NCBI RefSeq assembly: GCF_000615945.1
Contig: NZ_BAMO01000033.1
Coordinates: forward strand, 1 to 60,723
Direction: 5' to 3'
DNA from: Caldalkalibacillus mannanilyticus JCM 10596
Lineage (GTDB): Bacteria > Bacillota > Bacilli > Caldalkalibacillales > JCM-10596
DNA: 60,723 bases
Shown: positions 21,380 through 30,450 of the stretch, piece after piece
Position numbering within the stretch: position 1 is the stretch's first letter
Layout of the letters: each line of letters opens with the position of its first letter
Translations under genes and position numbers: made by a program
The notes under the pieces: generated by a model
Databases searched by the model: none
Told to the model about the DNA's origin: nothing
Seen by the model: only the letters and a program-made list of their open reading frames with translations

Positions 21380-22150
21380 TTACAATAAAATAGATATAGC
21401 GAAAGCAATTCCAGTTGCAATCGATAATGCCGTTAATGTCGCTTCTGCCCCTCTGCCAACCCCAGCAATCAAATCTCCTGCCATAATATCACGTGCTGCG
21501 TTGGTCAAAGGTAATCCAGGAACCAAAGGCATTAAAGCCCCTATTATAATCGAGTCCAAGTTCGCTCCAAATCCAAATCGAACCACGGTAATAGCCACCA
21601 CTCCACCGACAAAAGCAGCTAATAACTCAGCAATAAATTTGACCTTGAGATATTTCTCAAGCAAAAGCAAACTAATGTTGACGAAGACTCCAGCCAAAAA
21701 AGCAGGAAAGATATCGACTAATTCCCCTCCAAACAAAACAGCAAAAGACCCACTAGCTGCTCCAGCAGCTATATGCTGAACATAGACGGGATAATTCATT
21801 TTTTGTTTATCTATCTGTTTTAATTCCTTCATCGCTTCTCGAATGGGTATCTGAGCATCGACAAATCTTCTCGATAGATCATTGACCATCGTCACTTTGT
21901 TCAAATCAATCAATCGTTGATCTACACGGACCACTCTTGTTCTTTCATAATTACCTTGCTTCGGAGATTTAAAGGACAGGAATATGCCTGTAGGCGTAAC
22001 AAAGCTATGAACTTCGACCATCTCTCGTGCAGCAGCCATTCGTTCCATCGTTTCTTCTACCCTGTAGGTTTCAGCTCCGTATTTGAGCATAATCTCACCT
22101 GCAAGGAGGCATATCTCCATCACATCCCCAAATTGATTCACTTGGCTCAC
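21380..22150 (-). CDS. ThrE/YjjP-type exporter subunit, N-terminal half
   Basis: About 256 residues. A soluble N-terminal region (AGEIMLKYGAETYRVEETMERM) is diagnostic of the YjjP/ThrE family and is followed by about five membrane segments ending with ALMPLVPGLPLTNAARDIMAGD. An open frame extends 30 codons further upstream to 22240, but that extension is poor and AGGGGTGAAGAG stands before the GTG at 22150, which I prefer. It is 12 bases from its partner gene. Confidence 0.78.
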   Translation of the reverse strand: MSQVNQFGDVMEICLLAGEIMLKYGAETYRVEETMERMAAAREMVEVHSFVTPTGIFLSFKSPKQGNYERTRVVRVDQRLIDLNKVTMVNDLSRRFVDAQIPIREAMKELKQIDKQKMNYPVYVQHIAAGAASGSFAVLFGGELVDIFPAFLAGVFVNISLLLLEKYLKVKFIAELLAAFVGGVVAITVVRFGFGANLDSIIIGALMPLVPGLPLTNAARDIMAGDLIAGVGRGAEATLTALSIATGIAFAISILL

Positions 22151-22261
22151 CTCTTCACCCCTAGCTTCCTTTCGCTTATGACTACAAAGTCTGTGAGAAT
22201 AAGTATAGGGTAAATAAAAAGATAAGGAAAGAGGATACAAATAAAAAGGAGATGGTTTTCT

Positions 22262-23118
22262 TTAAAAAGCTAGATTTTTTAACAGGAGTCTCTGACGCCT
22301 GGAATACGTTCCACTCTCATTTGTTTGCTCCCTTTTCTGTAAATGCCATACCTGCATCAGTTCTCTTTTCATTTCTTGAGCCGATGCATATTTTCCTTCT
22401 ATCGCCTTCCACAAAATCTTTTGGTAAGGACCTAAGCTCCGATCATGGTGCACTAGTCGATGTAATTGAGTCGGACGTCCTTCACCAGAGGGCTCCTGGA
22501 GCTTTCCATAATACATATTCAAGAAGATCATCGCGACGCTGAATAAATCGTAGGAAGGCTCCGCTTTTCGATCTCCCATATGCCAATACCCGCGATCATA
22601 AAGCTCCGTATATTCCTTAATCGAACGTCCTAATTTAGTTATGCCTCCTGCATCAAACCAAGCAATCTTTGGAGGATGACCGGAAATTTGCAGGTTATCT
22701 GGCTTCAAGTCTCCAAATACCCATCCTTGCTGATGAAGCTCTTGCAAGAACCCTAATAATTGGATCATAAATACTGGAATCCATTCTTTTCCTCTGTTCT
22801 GGATGAACTGTATTAAGGATTCCCCTTCAATCACATTCATCACATAGAAGGGCATGATTATTCCTTGCGCTTCCCAATCATCTACATCATATACGGAAGG
22901 CCCAAGGATCCCTCCTTGAGCCTTTTCAAAGTGTTTGAGAACATTCACTTCTGAAGTCATCGAGATCGGGTCCTCTCCAACCTTGATCGCATAGGGCTGG
23001 TGATGCAGGGTGCTAAATAGACTGTTCCATTCGCGCCTTTCCCCAATTCCTTTTGAATCTCGTAGACTTTACCATTCCATTTCCCTCTGATGGTTCTAAG
23101 GTTAGAGTGCACTGTCAC
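22262..23118 (-). CDS. yabT: Hanks-type serine/threonine protein kinase (YabT-like), frameshifted
   Basis: In B. subtilis YabT is a sporulation-linked DNA-activated kinase. Seen here: glycine loop GKGANGTVYL, then after the frame break an invariant lysine in YAIKVGED, the catalytic loop GDLKPDNL, and an FDAGG segment in the DFG position. The frame breaks at 23008-23010; one more C restores APLHHQPYAIKV. Restored length is about 285 residues. No C-terminal transmembrane segment is visible, whereas B. subtilis YabT has one. The GTG start at 23118 overlaps yabS and is my best guess. Confidence 0.8.
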
Positions 23119-23831
23119 GTAGCATCCCTTCTTCCTCATCATTAGGCTGGCTATGATTGATCGTAAAATATCTAAGAGCTTCTTCTAGGGCAGGACCTGT
23201 TGGCGTAGTACCCTGAGTTTGTATTTTAGAGAATATTTTCTCTAAAGAGAAAAACTGATCAGACCAGTCCATATGCTTATCTGCCGAAGCATGAACACCG
23301 GGAAAGGTCCACAATGAAAAACGATTTTCCCCCATACGCGATTGCATGGATAGGCTAAATCACGCAAGGCTTGTTTCACCGCTGGAATCTTACTTTTCAT
23401 TGAAGCACTTGTGTCTACTAAAATAAGAATTTCTACTGCTATCTTTTCCCCTAAATCTTCTACTACTTCTACTACCTTTCCTCTCTGGGCAGGAGGCAAT
23501 GAGCCACATCTTCTGTATTTCCTAGTATATGTCTTAATTCTTTGTTGACCACTTGCTGAATCGTCTGAGTCATCGCTTTTCTGGTTACCATTTGCACCGT
23601 TTTCGCCAATACCTGACTATGTACTTTCTGATGAATCCCACCTCCCGCCAACGCGATCTCCTTAATTTCTGTTAAAGCCTTTTCACCTAATAAATGATCA
23701 TCTAAGATACCAATGACATTGATACTAATCCCGTATTCTGGTGCCATAGAGGCAATCGCGATGGGGTCAACCCCAACATTAGAGCATCCATCTGTTATTA
23801 ATAGAATTTGTTTCAGTTTTCCTGTTTTCAT
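23102..23831 (-). CDS. yabS: VWA-domain protein YabS, two frameshifts in this sequence
   Basis: A von Willebrand factor A-like protein of unknown role, conserved between spoIIE and yabT in Bacillales. A MIDAS-like motif DTSASMKS is present in the middle and ITDGCSNVG near the N terminus. Frame breaks at about 23498 (one base restores AHLPPAQRGKVVEVV) and about 23348 (one base restores LAYPMQSRMGENRF). The restored length is about 243 residues. The AGGGGG RBS can pair with an upstream CCCCC stretch (see findings). Confidence 0.8.
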
Positions 23832-23932
23832 AGAGAATCCCCCTTGTAGAATAATAAATAGCTCACTAAACTATTATCATTCTTAACCACAGGGGGAGAA
23901 TCTATACCTTTCGCCTATGTGAAGCAAGGATG

Positions 23933-26412
23933 CTAGGACACGAGATGATGATTTTTTTTACGCTTTAGTTTTGGAATCCCTGCCATTGAGATTGTGGACC
24001 ATTCTGGTATATTTCGTTCTATTTTTGCCACAATGACCGTCATATCATCCATGATTTGTCCTTGGTGCAGACGAACCACTTTTTCCAGCAAGAGATCCGC
24101 CACTTCCTGTGGATCTTGAGTTAAAATCTCCGAAATCATTCGCTTCATCCACATTTCTTTATTTTCTATATTTCTAGGAGCGTCATAGATTCCATCCGTC
24201 ATCATAATTAATAGATCACCCGCTTTAAGCTGTTCAGTCACTACATCTACATCAATTTCATTCAGGATTCCCATCGGAAGATTGTGAGCGGCAATCGTAA
24301 AACATTGCTCTCCTCGCTTAACAAAGCTAGGGGTGGAACCTATTTTCAAGAATCGGGTCTTTGCCGTCTGCAAATCAATCATGGCTAAATCTAAAGTAGA
24401 AAAAATTTCATCAGTCGAACGAAGAGATAGAATGGAGTTAATGGATTTAATAGCTACCGTTTCTTCAATCCCAGATTGCAGAATTTGTTGGAGCAGCCGC
24501 AGTGTATCGTTGCTTTCTAGGTGAGCTCTTTCTCCATTGCCCATCCCATCTGAAATCGCAAGCGCATACTTTCCGTTGCCAATCTCCATGGTGTTAAAGC
24601 TATCTCCAGAAACCCAATCCCCTCCTTTCAGTCACGCACTAGAAATCCCTGTAGCAATCTTAAACGTCTTAGCAGAGCATAGGCTCATTTTGCAATACCC
24701 ATCAGAGTAAAATTCACATTCCTTCTTCGCCACCATAATATTTTCTCCCACAATCTCAGAAATAAGAGGGGCCACCACCTTGGAGCATTCATCCCGACCG
24801 TGGCACATTGGTTGACTGATTTCAATATCGACATTCCCTTCATCAAGAGAAATAATTTCTACATACCGAATCGAAAGACCCAAGCCTTCCAGCGCATCTA
24901 ATACCTGTTGCTCCTGAACATGATGAGCTTCCCCTTCACGCTGTATTTCCCGGGCAAAGTTGTTCATTACTTGGGAAACTCCAGATAATTGATCCGCAAC
25001 TAAACGTCTGCTTTCCGTCATTTTTTTCTTATATAACAAATGAGTCTTGTATTGCTCAAATTCCTGCTCCATGGCCTCAATGACCTTTTGCGACTTGACG
25101 CAATGCTTTGCCCACTCACCAAACAAATGAGGCTTCTTAATTTCGCCATGTACTTCAATCGTTTGAAACAGTTCCTTCATTAAGCGATACGTATCATCAA
25201 ACTTACTTTCCCAGCATTGTTCTTTCTTGAAGCATACCTGACAGGTTTTCTCTGTGACTTGACTGAGAAAAATATCTGTATACCGCTCCTTTTCTTCATC
25301 GGCTACGACCGGTTGACTTAGGAAGCTTTGAGCTAAATGCTGAAAAACATGTGAAAATTGCTCCACTCTGCTTGCCGTTACATCTCTCAAGCGTTTCGCA
25401 TAATCCTGCTGTACGGTAGCATGCTCCACTGTCCCTGGAATATATTTTGAAATTTTTGTAAATAGCATTTTCGGAGTCAGAAAAAAGAAGAAAATAGCAA
25501 TAAGAGATTCATTTAAGGTAAGCCATAAGGTCTGCTCCCCCATGTATAAGCCCATCAATAGGGTTCCAATTAATAAGCCTATGGCAACCCCTATCTTTCT
25601 TCCTTCACGAAGTAAGCCTCCTAGTAGACCACTAAAAGCAAGCAGGCTCATTTGAAGCATCGCCTCCATATTAGCTAAGCTAAGAATCAGCCTGTTACAA
25701 CTCCCACAGTAGCGCCAATAGCTCCTCCAGCCGCGAAAGCAAAAACAAGGATCGCATAGCGCGAAAGAATATGCTCTAATGATAAATCCATCATGATCCA
25801 ACCGACAGTCCCTGTCATTACAGAGGCAAGAAGAATCACCAGACAGACAATTTCTTCATTCTTGAGCGGCTGTGTTCGTTTATTGGTTGTAATGAGAGGC
25901 AGACTTTGAACGAAGATCAGGGTTAAGACTAGGCTCAGACTTGCTTCAACAACCGACATCAGTAATTGATAGCCTGTCCACTCCATAAATAAGGCGTAGC
26001 CCATTTTGGCGAGCAAGACAGAAGTGAAGACGGCAAAAGGAGTATAAGACAGCTCCCCTTTTCCCCAGCGCTCCAAAACTCTTTGAATAAAAAGAAACAG
26101 GCTCATTCCTAACATGAGGACAAGAGGAACACCGAAGTCATGACTCATTGCTCCGAGAAGAACCGCCACTCCTGAAAGCAGAAGCTTGTCCTTACGCAGA
26201 TGATAAAGTACGGCAAAAAAAGGGATGGCAAAAGGAGCAAGCTCTCCAATAATCATCGCCCTCCCTAATAGAAATCCTAGGGCAAATAACAAAAGTCCCC
26301 ATCGATTGACTAAGATATCAGTTCCTTTTTTCAGACGATCTACCATATGTTCCGCTTTTATAAACTTTCCTTGTACTGGGTTGACGACGATTTCTTCTAC
26401 TTTGCGAATCAT
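23933..26412 (-). CDS. spoIIE: Stage II sporulation protein E (PP2C phosphatase), frameshift plus in-frame TGA
   Basis: Dephosphorylates SpoIIAA to activate sigma-F and acts at the polar septum. The N-terminal third has about ten membrane segments; a middle regulatory region is rich in cysteines (CQVCFKKEQCW, CKMSLCSAKTF); the C-terminal PP2C domain includes VSGDSF, ISDGMGNGERAH, MTDGIYDAP and DDMTVI. One base is missing at 25688 (VVTG should continue LILSLANMEAM). A TGA at 24632-24634 interrupts the frame between GISSA and KGGDWVSGDSF without changing phase. Counting that codon the length is 826, nearly the B. subtilis value. Confidence 0.9.
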
Positions 26413-26444
26413 AATAACACCACCTGGCTTTTATTAGTGGTCTT

Positions 26445-26491
26445 ATTATAAACAGACTTTATGCTTTTTTTTGTCAAAACAAGGGGTCGAA
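26445..26491 (-). promoter_or_regulatory. spoIIE promoter of the Spo0A-activated type
   Basis: On the minus strand TTGACA (26472-26477), a 21-base spacer and TATAAT (26445-26450) precede the spoIIE start by about 30 bases. A Spo0A-box-like TTCGACC lies at 26485-26491. Two more near-matches are at 26504-26510 and 26554-26560. The long spacer is the hallmark of spoIIE/spoIIG promoters in B. subtilis, which need Spo0A~P. Confidence 0.75.
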
Positions 26492-26568
26492 TCATAAGAA
26501 CCGTACGACATATTTCAAGGGATTCAGATAAATTCAAAGAAACTGTAAATGGATGTCGGAAGGGGAGA

Positions 26569-26656
26569 AGAAAAAACAAAAAACCCCCTATAACCCGTGT
26601 CACAATGACCACTTTACATTCAAAATGGTCCATTCTACACGATGCCTTATAGGGGA
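26569..26656 (-). terminator. Extended terminator hairpin after yabR
   Basis: An outer stem CCCCTATAA / TTATAGGGG encloses inner pairs CGTGT / ACACG and TGACCA / TGGTCA, about 70 bases in all, followed by TTTTTTGTTTTTT on the minus strand. Between it and spoIIE (26413-26568) are only the spoIIE promoter and Spo0A-like boxes. Confidence 0.75.
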
Positions 26657-26681
26657 TTACTCTGTATTCTTCCTTATATAA

Positions 26682-27193
26682 CTAACCTCGGCGAGCTCCG
26701 CGGCCGCCGCGTTTGATTCTGTACTACGCTTTAATGAAGTTAAGCGATCTTCACTATCCTTGAGAAACTTAGAAACTTTGTCTTCAAAGGTGTTTGCGCG
26801 TGGTGCCAAAGGTTTTCCTCCACCACGGTTAGGGCGACCTCCATCTGAACGGAAAGGTGGCTTATTCGGACGGTCAGGGCGATCAGGACGGTCTGATCTA
26901 GGACGATCAAAGCCTTCTCCAGAACGTTTAAATGCAGGCTTAGGCGTTTCAACAGGGCGATCTTGGGCTTGCTTAATAGATAAGCCAATTTTCCCATCCT
27001 TCTCCACATTAATGACCTTAACCTTTACAACATCATTTACTTTTAAAAACTCGTTAACGTCTTTCACATAGTTATCGGCAATTTCACTAATGTGAACAAG
27101 ACCGGTTACTCCATCTGGTAGTTCTATAAACGCCCCAAAGTGAGTAATCCCTGTGACTTTACCTTCTAGCTTGCTGCCTACTTCAATTGACAT
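26682..27193 (-). CDS. yabR: S1-domain RNA-binding protein YabR, 3' frameshift in this sequence
   Basis: An N-terminal S1 domain (residues about 4-72: GSKLEGKVTGITHFGAFIEL) is followed by a basic, proline/arginine-rich linker with a DRPDRPDRP repeat, and a helix KVSKFLKDSEDRLTSLKR. As read, the frame runs on to 26657 with an Ala-rich tail. Adding one A at 26711-26713 gives SKRGGRGARRG and a stop at 26682, the RGG-like tail expected for YabR. The restored length is 170 residues. The role is unknown; general RNA binding is inferred from the domain. Confidence 0.85.
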
Positions 27194-27278
27194 GTACGAA
27201 ATGATCCTCCTTAAATAAATAAAAAAGATTGGCTTATGTAATACATTATACCCGAATCAAAAAAAGTGTGCAATGAAT

Positions 27279-27650
27279 CTACTGTTTAGGTACCATAAAG
27301 ATCAATTCACCTGGCTTAGATAAGAAATACTCTCTTCTAGCAACCTCAGCAATATACTCTAGATCTTCTAAGCGCTTCATTCTGTAGGTCAACTCGACCT
27401 GCTGTTCCGTGGCTTGATTTACCTGTACCTGCAAAGCCTCTAATTCTTCCTGTTTTTCTGCAATCACTTTTTGTTGAGCTGCCCAAACAGAGCTTGACCA
27501 ATAAATAAGTGCAATAATACATACGGCTAGTAAGGTCATTCTGCGCCTTTTTCCTTTGTTTTTATTCATTGGTGCATCATGGTCTTCTTTTGATGGTCTA
27601 TTGGAAAAAGGTGGCTGTTGAACCTCTCTTGTTTTAGACTGCGGTTGCAT
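27279..27650 (-). CDS. divIC: Cell-division protein DivIC
   Basis: Septum component that works with FtsL and DivIB. The 123-residue bitopic protein has a short basic cytoplasmic tail, one membrane segment (TLLAVCIIALIYWSSSVWAA) and an extracellular coiled coil of heptads (residues about 62-95), ending with AEVARREYFLSKPGELIF, the FtsB/DivIC signature. It lies 29 bases after yabQ. Confidence 0.92.
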   Translation of the reverse strand: MQPQSKTREVQQPPFSNRPSKEDHDAPMNKNKGKRRRMTLLAVCIIALIYWSSSVWAAQQKVIAEKQEELEALQVQVNQATEQQVELTYRMKRLEDLEYIAEVARREYFLSKPGELIFMVPKQ

Positions 27651-27679
27651 AAGAACAACACCTCTGTTAAGATTTTTTC

Positions 27680-28276
27680 TTAAACAACCAATTCGCCACC
27701 CATTTTAAAATTCCTTTTTTTTGTGTTTGTTTTTTTAGCGACTTTTTTGTTTTGAAATTCTTTTCTTTTCTGCACCATTTTCTTTTTTACATAATGATAA
27801 AGGCGAATAAAGGGTCGAGCCAGAAAGAGTAGGATCGAATACAGCAGTTGAACCATTTTTGTCAAAAGACCAAAAATAAAGAAGATCAGAGCCATGATCA
27901 ATTTATACAGCCAAACGATGGGCTGTATAATAAAAAGTCGAATCATTCTCACGACCAAGCGATAGAGATAGATCACGCTGCGAATGATCTTTTCTAGTAT
28001 ATTCCTATATATTTGTTGCAAAAGAGCCTTATACATAGCATATCCACAAAGCAAGGACAAAATTACATAAATCCTCATCTCTCCTTGATTCACATAATGC
28101 AACCATAAAAAGATACAAATAACGTTAAGAAGCCAAAAGAAAAGATCCTGAATCAATGTGATAAGCTGTTGTTTTTTCTTCCAACGCAAACGACTGTAGG
28201 TTTCATAAGCCAACCCAATATAAACACCAGCTCCAACCATATGAAGCATTGTTAGAGCCTGTACCTCTAGCGTCAC
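27680..28276 (-). CDS. yabQ: Spore cortex protein YabQ
   Basis: A 198-residue sporulation membrane protein needed for cortex formation in B. subtilis. About four hydrophobic segments lie in the first half, then a long amphipathic/hydrophobic stretch and a strongly basic tail (KKKMVQKRKEFQNKKVAKK). The GTG start shares the TGA of yabP (GTGA overlap), so the two are coupled. Confidence 0.88.
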   Translation of the reverse strand: MTLEVQALTMLHMVGAGVYIGLAYETYSRLRWKKKQQLITLIQDLFFWLLNVICIFLWLHYVNQGEMRIYVILSLLCGYAMYKALLQQIYRNILEKIIRSVIYLYRLVVRMIRLFIIQPIVWLYKLIMALIFFIFGLLTKMVQLLYSILLFLARPFIRLYHYVKKKMVQKRKEFQNKKVAKKTNTKKRNFKMGGELVV

Positions 28277-28575
28277 TTGAATAACTTGCTAAAGAGACCT
28301 TTAGCTTTGTCTCCGCCTGAAGAATGGTCTACATATACCATTTCAATCACTAGCCCTTCTATTGAAACGAGCCCATTCTCCACATTAAGATTTTTCATAT
28401 GCAGATTTTGTCCGCGAATGGCTAGAAAACCCAACTCTGTTTCCAAAAGAAATTCTTCATTATCGAAGCTTTCTACATTGACAACCCCGGTAATATCCAT
28501 TTTTTTGCGATTTATGATTTTGATTTCATGAGATTTCTGACTATCGTGCCGATGATAACGTTGTTGGTCCAACAT
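28273..28575 (-). CDS. yabP: Spore coat/cortex assembly protein YabP
   Basis: A 100-residue YabP/YqfC-family protein, sigma-E dependent in B. subtilis. The family core is seen in ISGVVNVESF-like (DITGVVNVESFDNEEF), FLAIRGQNLHMKNLNVE and GLVIEMVYVD. The start was chosen at ATG 28575, with AGGAGGGG 7 bases upstream. A candidate sigma-E promoter lies just ahead, so it starts a yabP-yabQ-divIC unit. Confidence 0.88.
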   Translation of the reverse strand: MLDQQRYHRHDSQKSHEIKIINRKKMDITGVVNVESFDNEEFLLETELGFLAIRGQNLHMKNLNVENGLVSIEGLVIEMVYVDHSSGGDKAKGLFSKLFK

Positions 28576-28599
28576 ATGCTTCCCCTCCTTTTTAGTACA

Positions 28600-28628
28600 A
28601 GTGTATGGGGGCAAGCTTTAAAATAGAC
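28600..28628 (-). promoter_or_regulatory. Candidate sigma-E promoter of yabP
   Basis: On the minus strand CATACACT (28600-28607) matches the sigma-E -10 CATACANT, with GTCTATT (28622-28628) 14 bases upstream as a weaker -35. Known sigma-E control of yabP supports the call. Confidence 0.6.
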
Positions 28629-28649
28629 CAAATTATTAATATAGAAGGG

Positions 28650-28708
28650 AAAAACAAAAACCCCTTCAATCTATTCATGAAAGAATCATAAATAGAATCG
28701 AAGAGGTT
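28650..28708 (-). terminator. Terminator after rqcP
   Basis: A long imperfect stem (AACCCCTTC...ATCTATT / AATAGAAT...GAAGAGGTT) is followed by TTTTTGTTTTT on the minus strand, separating rqcP from yabP. Confidence 0.65.
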
Positions 28709-28718
28709 TCTGCGATTG

Positions 28719-28991
28719 TTATTGGTGATCTGTTGCTTCAATGGATTCCTCGGAAAGAATCCGATACATATGATCGGCTTCTTCCTTCCGAGTTGTTTCC
28801 TTGAGCAGCTGCACTTCAAAGGTAACTAGTTTTTGTCCAAAACGGATTTTGATTTCATCACCTACGGCAACATCACTGCTTGCTTTTGCCGGATTTCCAT
28901 TAATCATCACACGCCCACTGTCGCAAACTTCCTTGGCAAGAGTACGGCGCTTAATGACTCTGGAAACCTTTAAAAACTTATCTAAGCGCAT
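28719..28991 (-). CDS. rqcP: Ribosome quality control protein RqcP (S4 domain)
   Basis: Works with RqcH in poly-alanine tailing on stalled 50S subunits. The 90-residue protein is an Hsp15-like S4 domain: MRLDKFLKVSRVIKRRTLAKE, then GRVMINGNPAKASSDVAVGDEI. The ATG shares one base with the hup stop (TAATG). It is yabO in older annotation and sits next to mazG/yabN. Confidence 0.93.
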   Translation of the reverse strand: MRLDKFLKVSRVIKRRTLAKEVCDSGRVMINGNPAKASSDVAVGDEIKIRFGQKLVTFEVQLLKETTRKEEADHMYRILSEESIEATDHQ

Positions 28992-29263
28992 TATTTTACA
29001 GCTTCTTTAAGCTTGTTCCCTGCTTTGAAAGCTGGTACTGTTGTTTCAGGAATTTCAATTAATGCACCTGTTTGAGGATTGCGTCCAGAACGGCTCGCAC
29101 GTTTACGAGTTTCAAACGTTCCAAATCCTACAAATTGAACCTTGTCACCAGAAGCAAGAGCCCCAGTAATTTCATCTAATAAGCCATTAATGACTAATTC
29201 TACGTCTTTTTTTGTTAATCCACTTTTTTCTGAAATGTTAGATACTAATTGATTTTTGTTCAT
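28991..29263 (-). CDS. hup: HU-family DNA-binding protein
   Basis: A 90-residue nucleoid protein. It has the helical start MNKNQLVSNISEKSGLTKKD, the GDKVQFVGFGTFETRKRA strand, and the RNPQTG intercalation loop. A GGGAGG RBS lies ahead of the ATG. It is placed between mazG and rqcP; B. subtilis lacks an HU gene here, while several other Firmicutes have one. Confidence 0.95.
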   Translation of the reverse strand: MNKNQLVSNISEKSGLTKKDVELVINGLLDEITGALASGDKVQFVGFGTFETRKRASRSGRNPQTGALIEIPETTVPAFKAGNKLKEAVK

Positions 29264-29342
29264 GTGAGTTATACCTCCCTTTCAATCTAAACAAACATAT
29301 TCGTCTTATAAATGATAATTCCTTCTTTTTCTCCTAAAAAAA

Positions 29343-30431
29343 TTAATCTTTTGCCTTCTCCTCTTTCATTTGTCGCTCTTCCGCCTTAATTTTGTGCCAT
29401 TGATTAACAACTTCTTCAGCATTTTCAATATTTGTATCTCCAAATACATGGGGATGTCGGCGAATCATTTTTTCATTTAGAGATTGCAAAACATCCTCCA
29501 TTGTAAAATACCCCTCATCCTCAGCAATTTGAGCATGGAGAAGGACTTGGAGTAGGACATCTCCTAATTCTTCCGCCAGATGATCATAATCCTCTTCATC
29601 TATCGCCTCAAGGACCTCATTCGCTTCTTCAAGCATATATTTTTTTAAGGTTTGATGTGTTTGTTTTTTATCCCATGGACAGCCGTTAGGCCCCCTTAAT
29701 TGGCGAAAAATTTCACGTGAGCGATGAAATTGACGGTTCAGCACTTCTTCGCTTTGATTTCTAGGTACATAGAGTGCTGTTAAGTTACTTAATGTCATGA
29801 TTCGATCTAATTCATACAAGGGGATTTGTTGTATCTGCTCAAGGTCCTTAATTCCTGCTGCCGTTACCAGTGTAATCGGATACTCATCAGGATATACCTC
29901 CATTAAGGTTAATTTGACCTCTGAAGCGACAAAAGCATCGTATACCTGCGTAATGATGGTATCACACTCGGGCTGCAAAAAATGAGGTTTTACTGTCAAG
30001 GCATCGACAAAGAGAAGCCCCTCCACTGGATCCACCTGTAGAGCAGTCAGCATAGGATCAATAAAGCTTTGCCCCCCCTTAATGAGCAAATGCACGTTCC
30101 CTTCCTGTTGTTCTTCTATTAGAAGCTGGATCGTTCTTTCAGCGACAAAAGGATGTCCAGGAACAGCATAGACGATATTCTGATAGGTCACGGCAGCTTG
30201 TAGCAATTGAGAAACAATTTCTTCATAGACATTCTCGAATTGTTCCTCTTTTTCATAAAGAAAATCAAATGATGTATAGGTGACTCCTTCTTCTTCTAGG
30301 CTTCTCACCACTGGATGCTCGCGTGTTCTTAGATAGATATGCTCTGCCTTCAGTATGGTTCGATAGATGCCTAGAGGTAATTGTTCAAGATCACCTGCTC
30401 CTAAGCCCAAAATAGTAATCGTTGGCATCAA
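29343..30431 (-). CDS. mazG: MazG/YabN nucleotide pyrophosphohydrolase, single MazG repeat
   Basis: Fusion of an N-terminal tetrapyrrole-methylase-like domain (ILGLGAGDLEQLPLG; about residues 1-220) with a MazG NTP pyrophosphohydrolase domain (CPWDKKQTHQTLKKYMLEE, EELGDVLLQVLLHAQIAE; about 235-345). The protein ends at 362 residues in the linker KAEERQMKEEKAKD, where B. subtilis YabN (489) continues with a second MazG repeat. None of the three frames downstream resumes that repeat before hup, so the shortening seems real. It overlaps no neighbour and follows the yabM-like gene by 19 bases. Confidence 0.88.
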   Translation of the reverse strand: MMPTITILGLGAGDLEQLPLGIYRTILKAEHIYLRTREHPVVRSLEEEGVTYTSFDFLYEKEEQFENVYEEIVSQLLQAAVTYQNIVYAVPGHPFVAERTIQLLIEEQQEGNVHLLIKGGQSFIDPMLTALQVDPVEGLLFVDALTVKPHFLQPECDTIITQVYDAFVASEVKLTLMEVYPDEYPITLVTAAGIKDLEQIQQIPLYELDRIMTLSNLTALYVPRNQSEEVLNRQFHRSREIFRQLRGPNGCPWDKKQTHQTLKKYMLEEANEVLEAIDEEDYDHLAEELGDVLLQVLLHAQIAEDEGYFTMEDVLQSLNEKMIRRHPHVFGDTNIENAEEVVNQWHKIKAEERQMKEEKAKD

Positions 30432-30450
30432 ACACCCTTCTCCCTCTTGT

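Noticed and set aside
23933-26412. SpoIIE as two separate proteins, or as a selenoprotein
   Set aside because: A second protein from the ATG at 24589 would lack the VSGD metal ligand, and the membrane half would have no phosphatase. A selenocysteine reading has no support: the position is not a cysteine in the family and no SECIS-like gene context is seen.
26413-26656. tRNA genes between yabR and spoIIE
   Set aside because: B. subtilis has tRNA genes near here, but I see no cloverleaf, only the terminator and spoIIE promoter.
26805-26925. Short repeats near 26.85 kb as a CRISPR or VNTR
   Set aside because: They are codon repeats for an Asp-Arg-Pro linker inside yabR; no spacer pattern.
28592-28819. 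Minus-strand open frame between yabP and rqcP
   Set aside because: It lies mainly over rqcP and its terminator in another frame and contains the yabP promoter.
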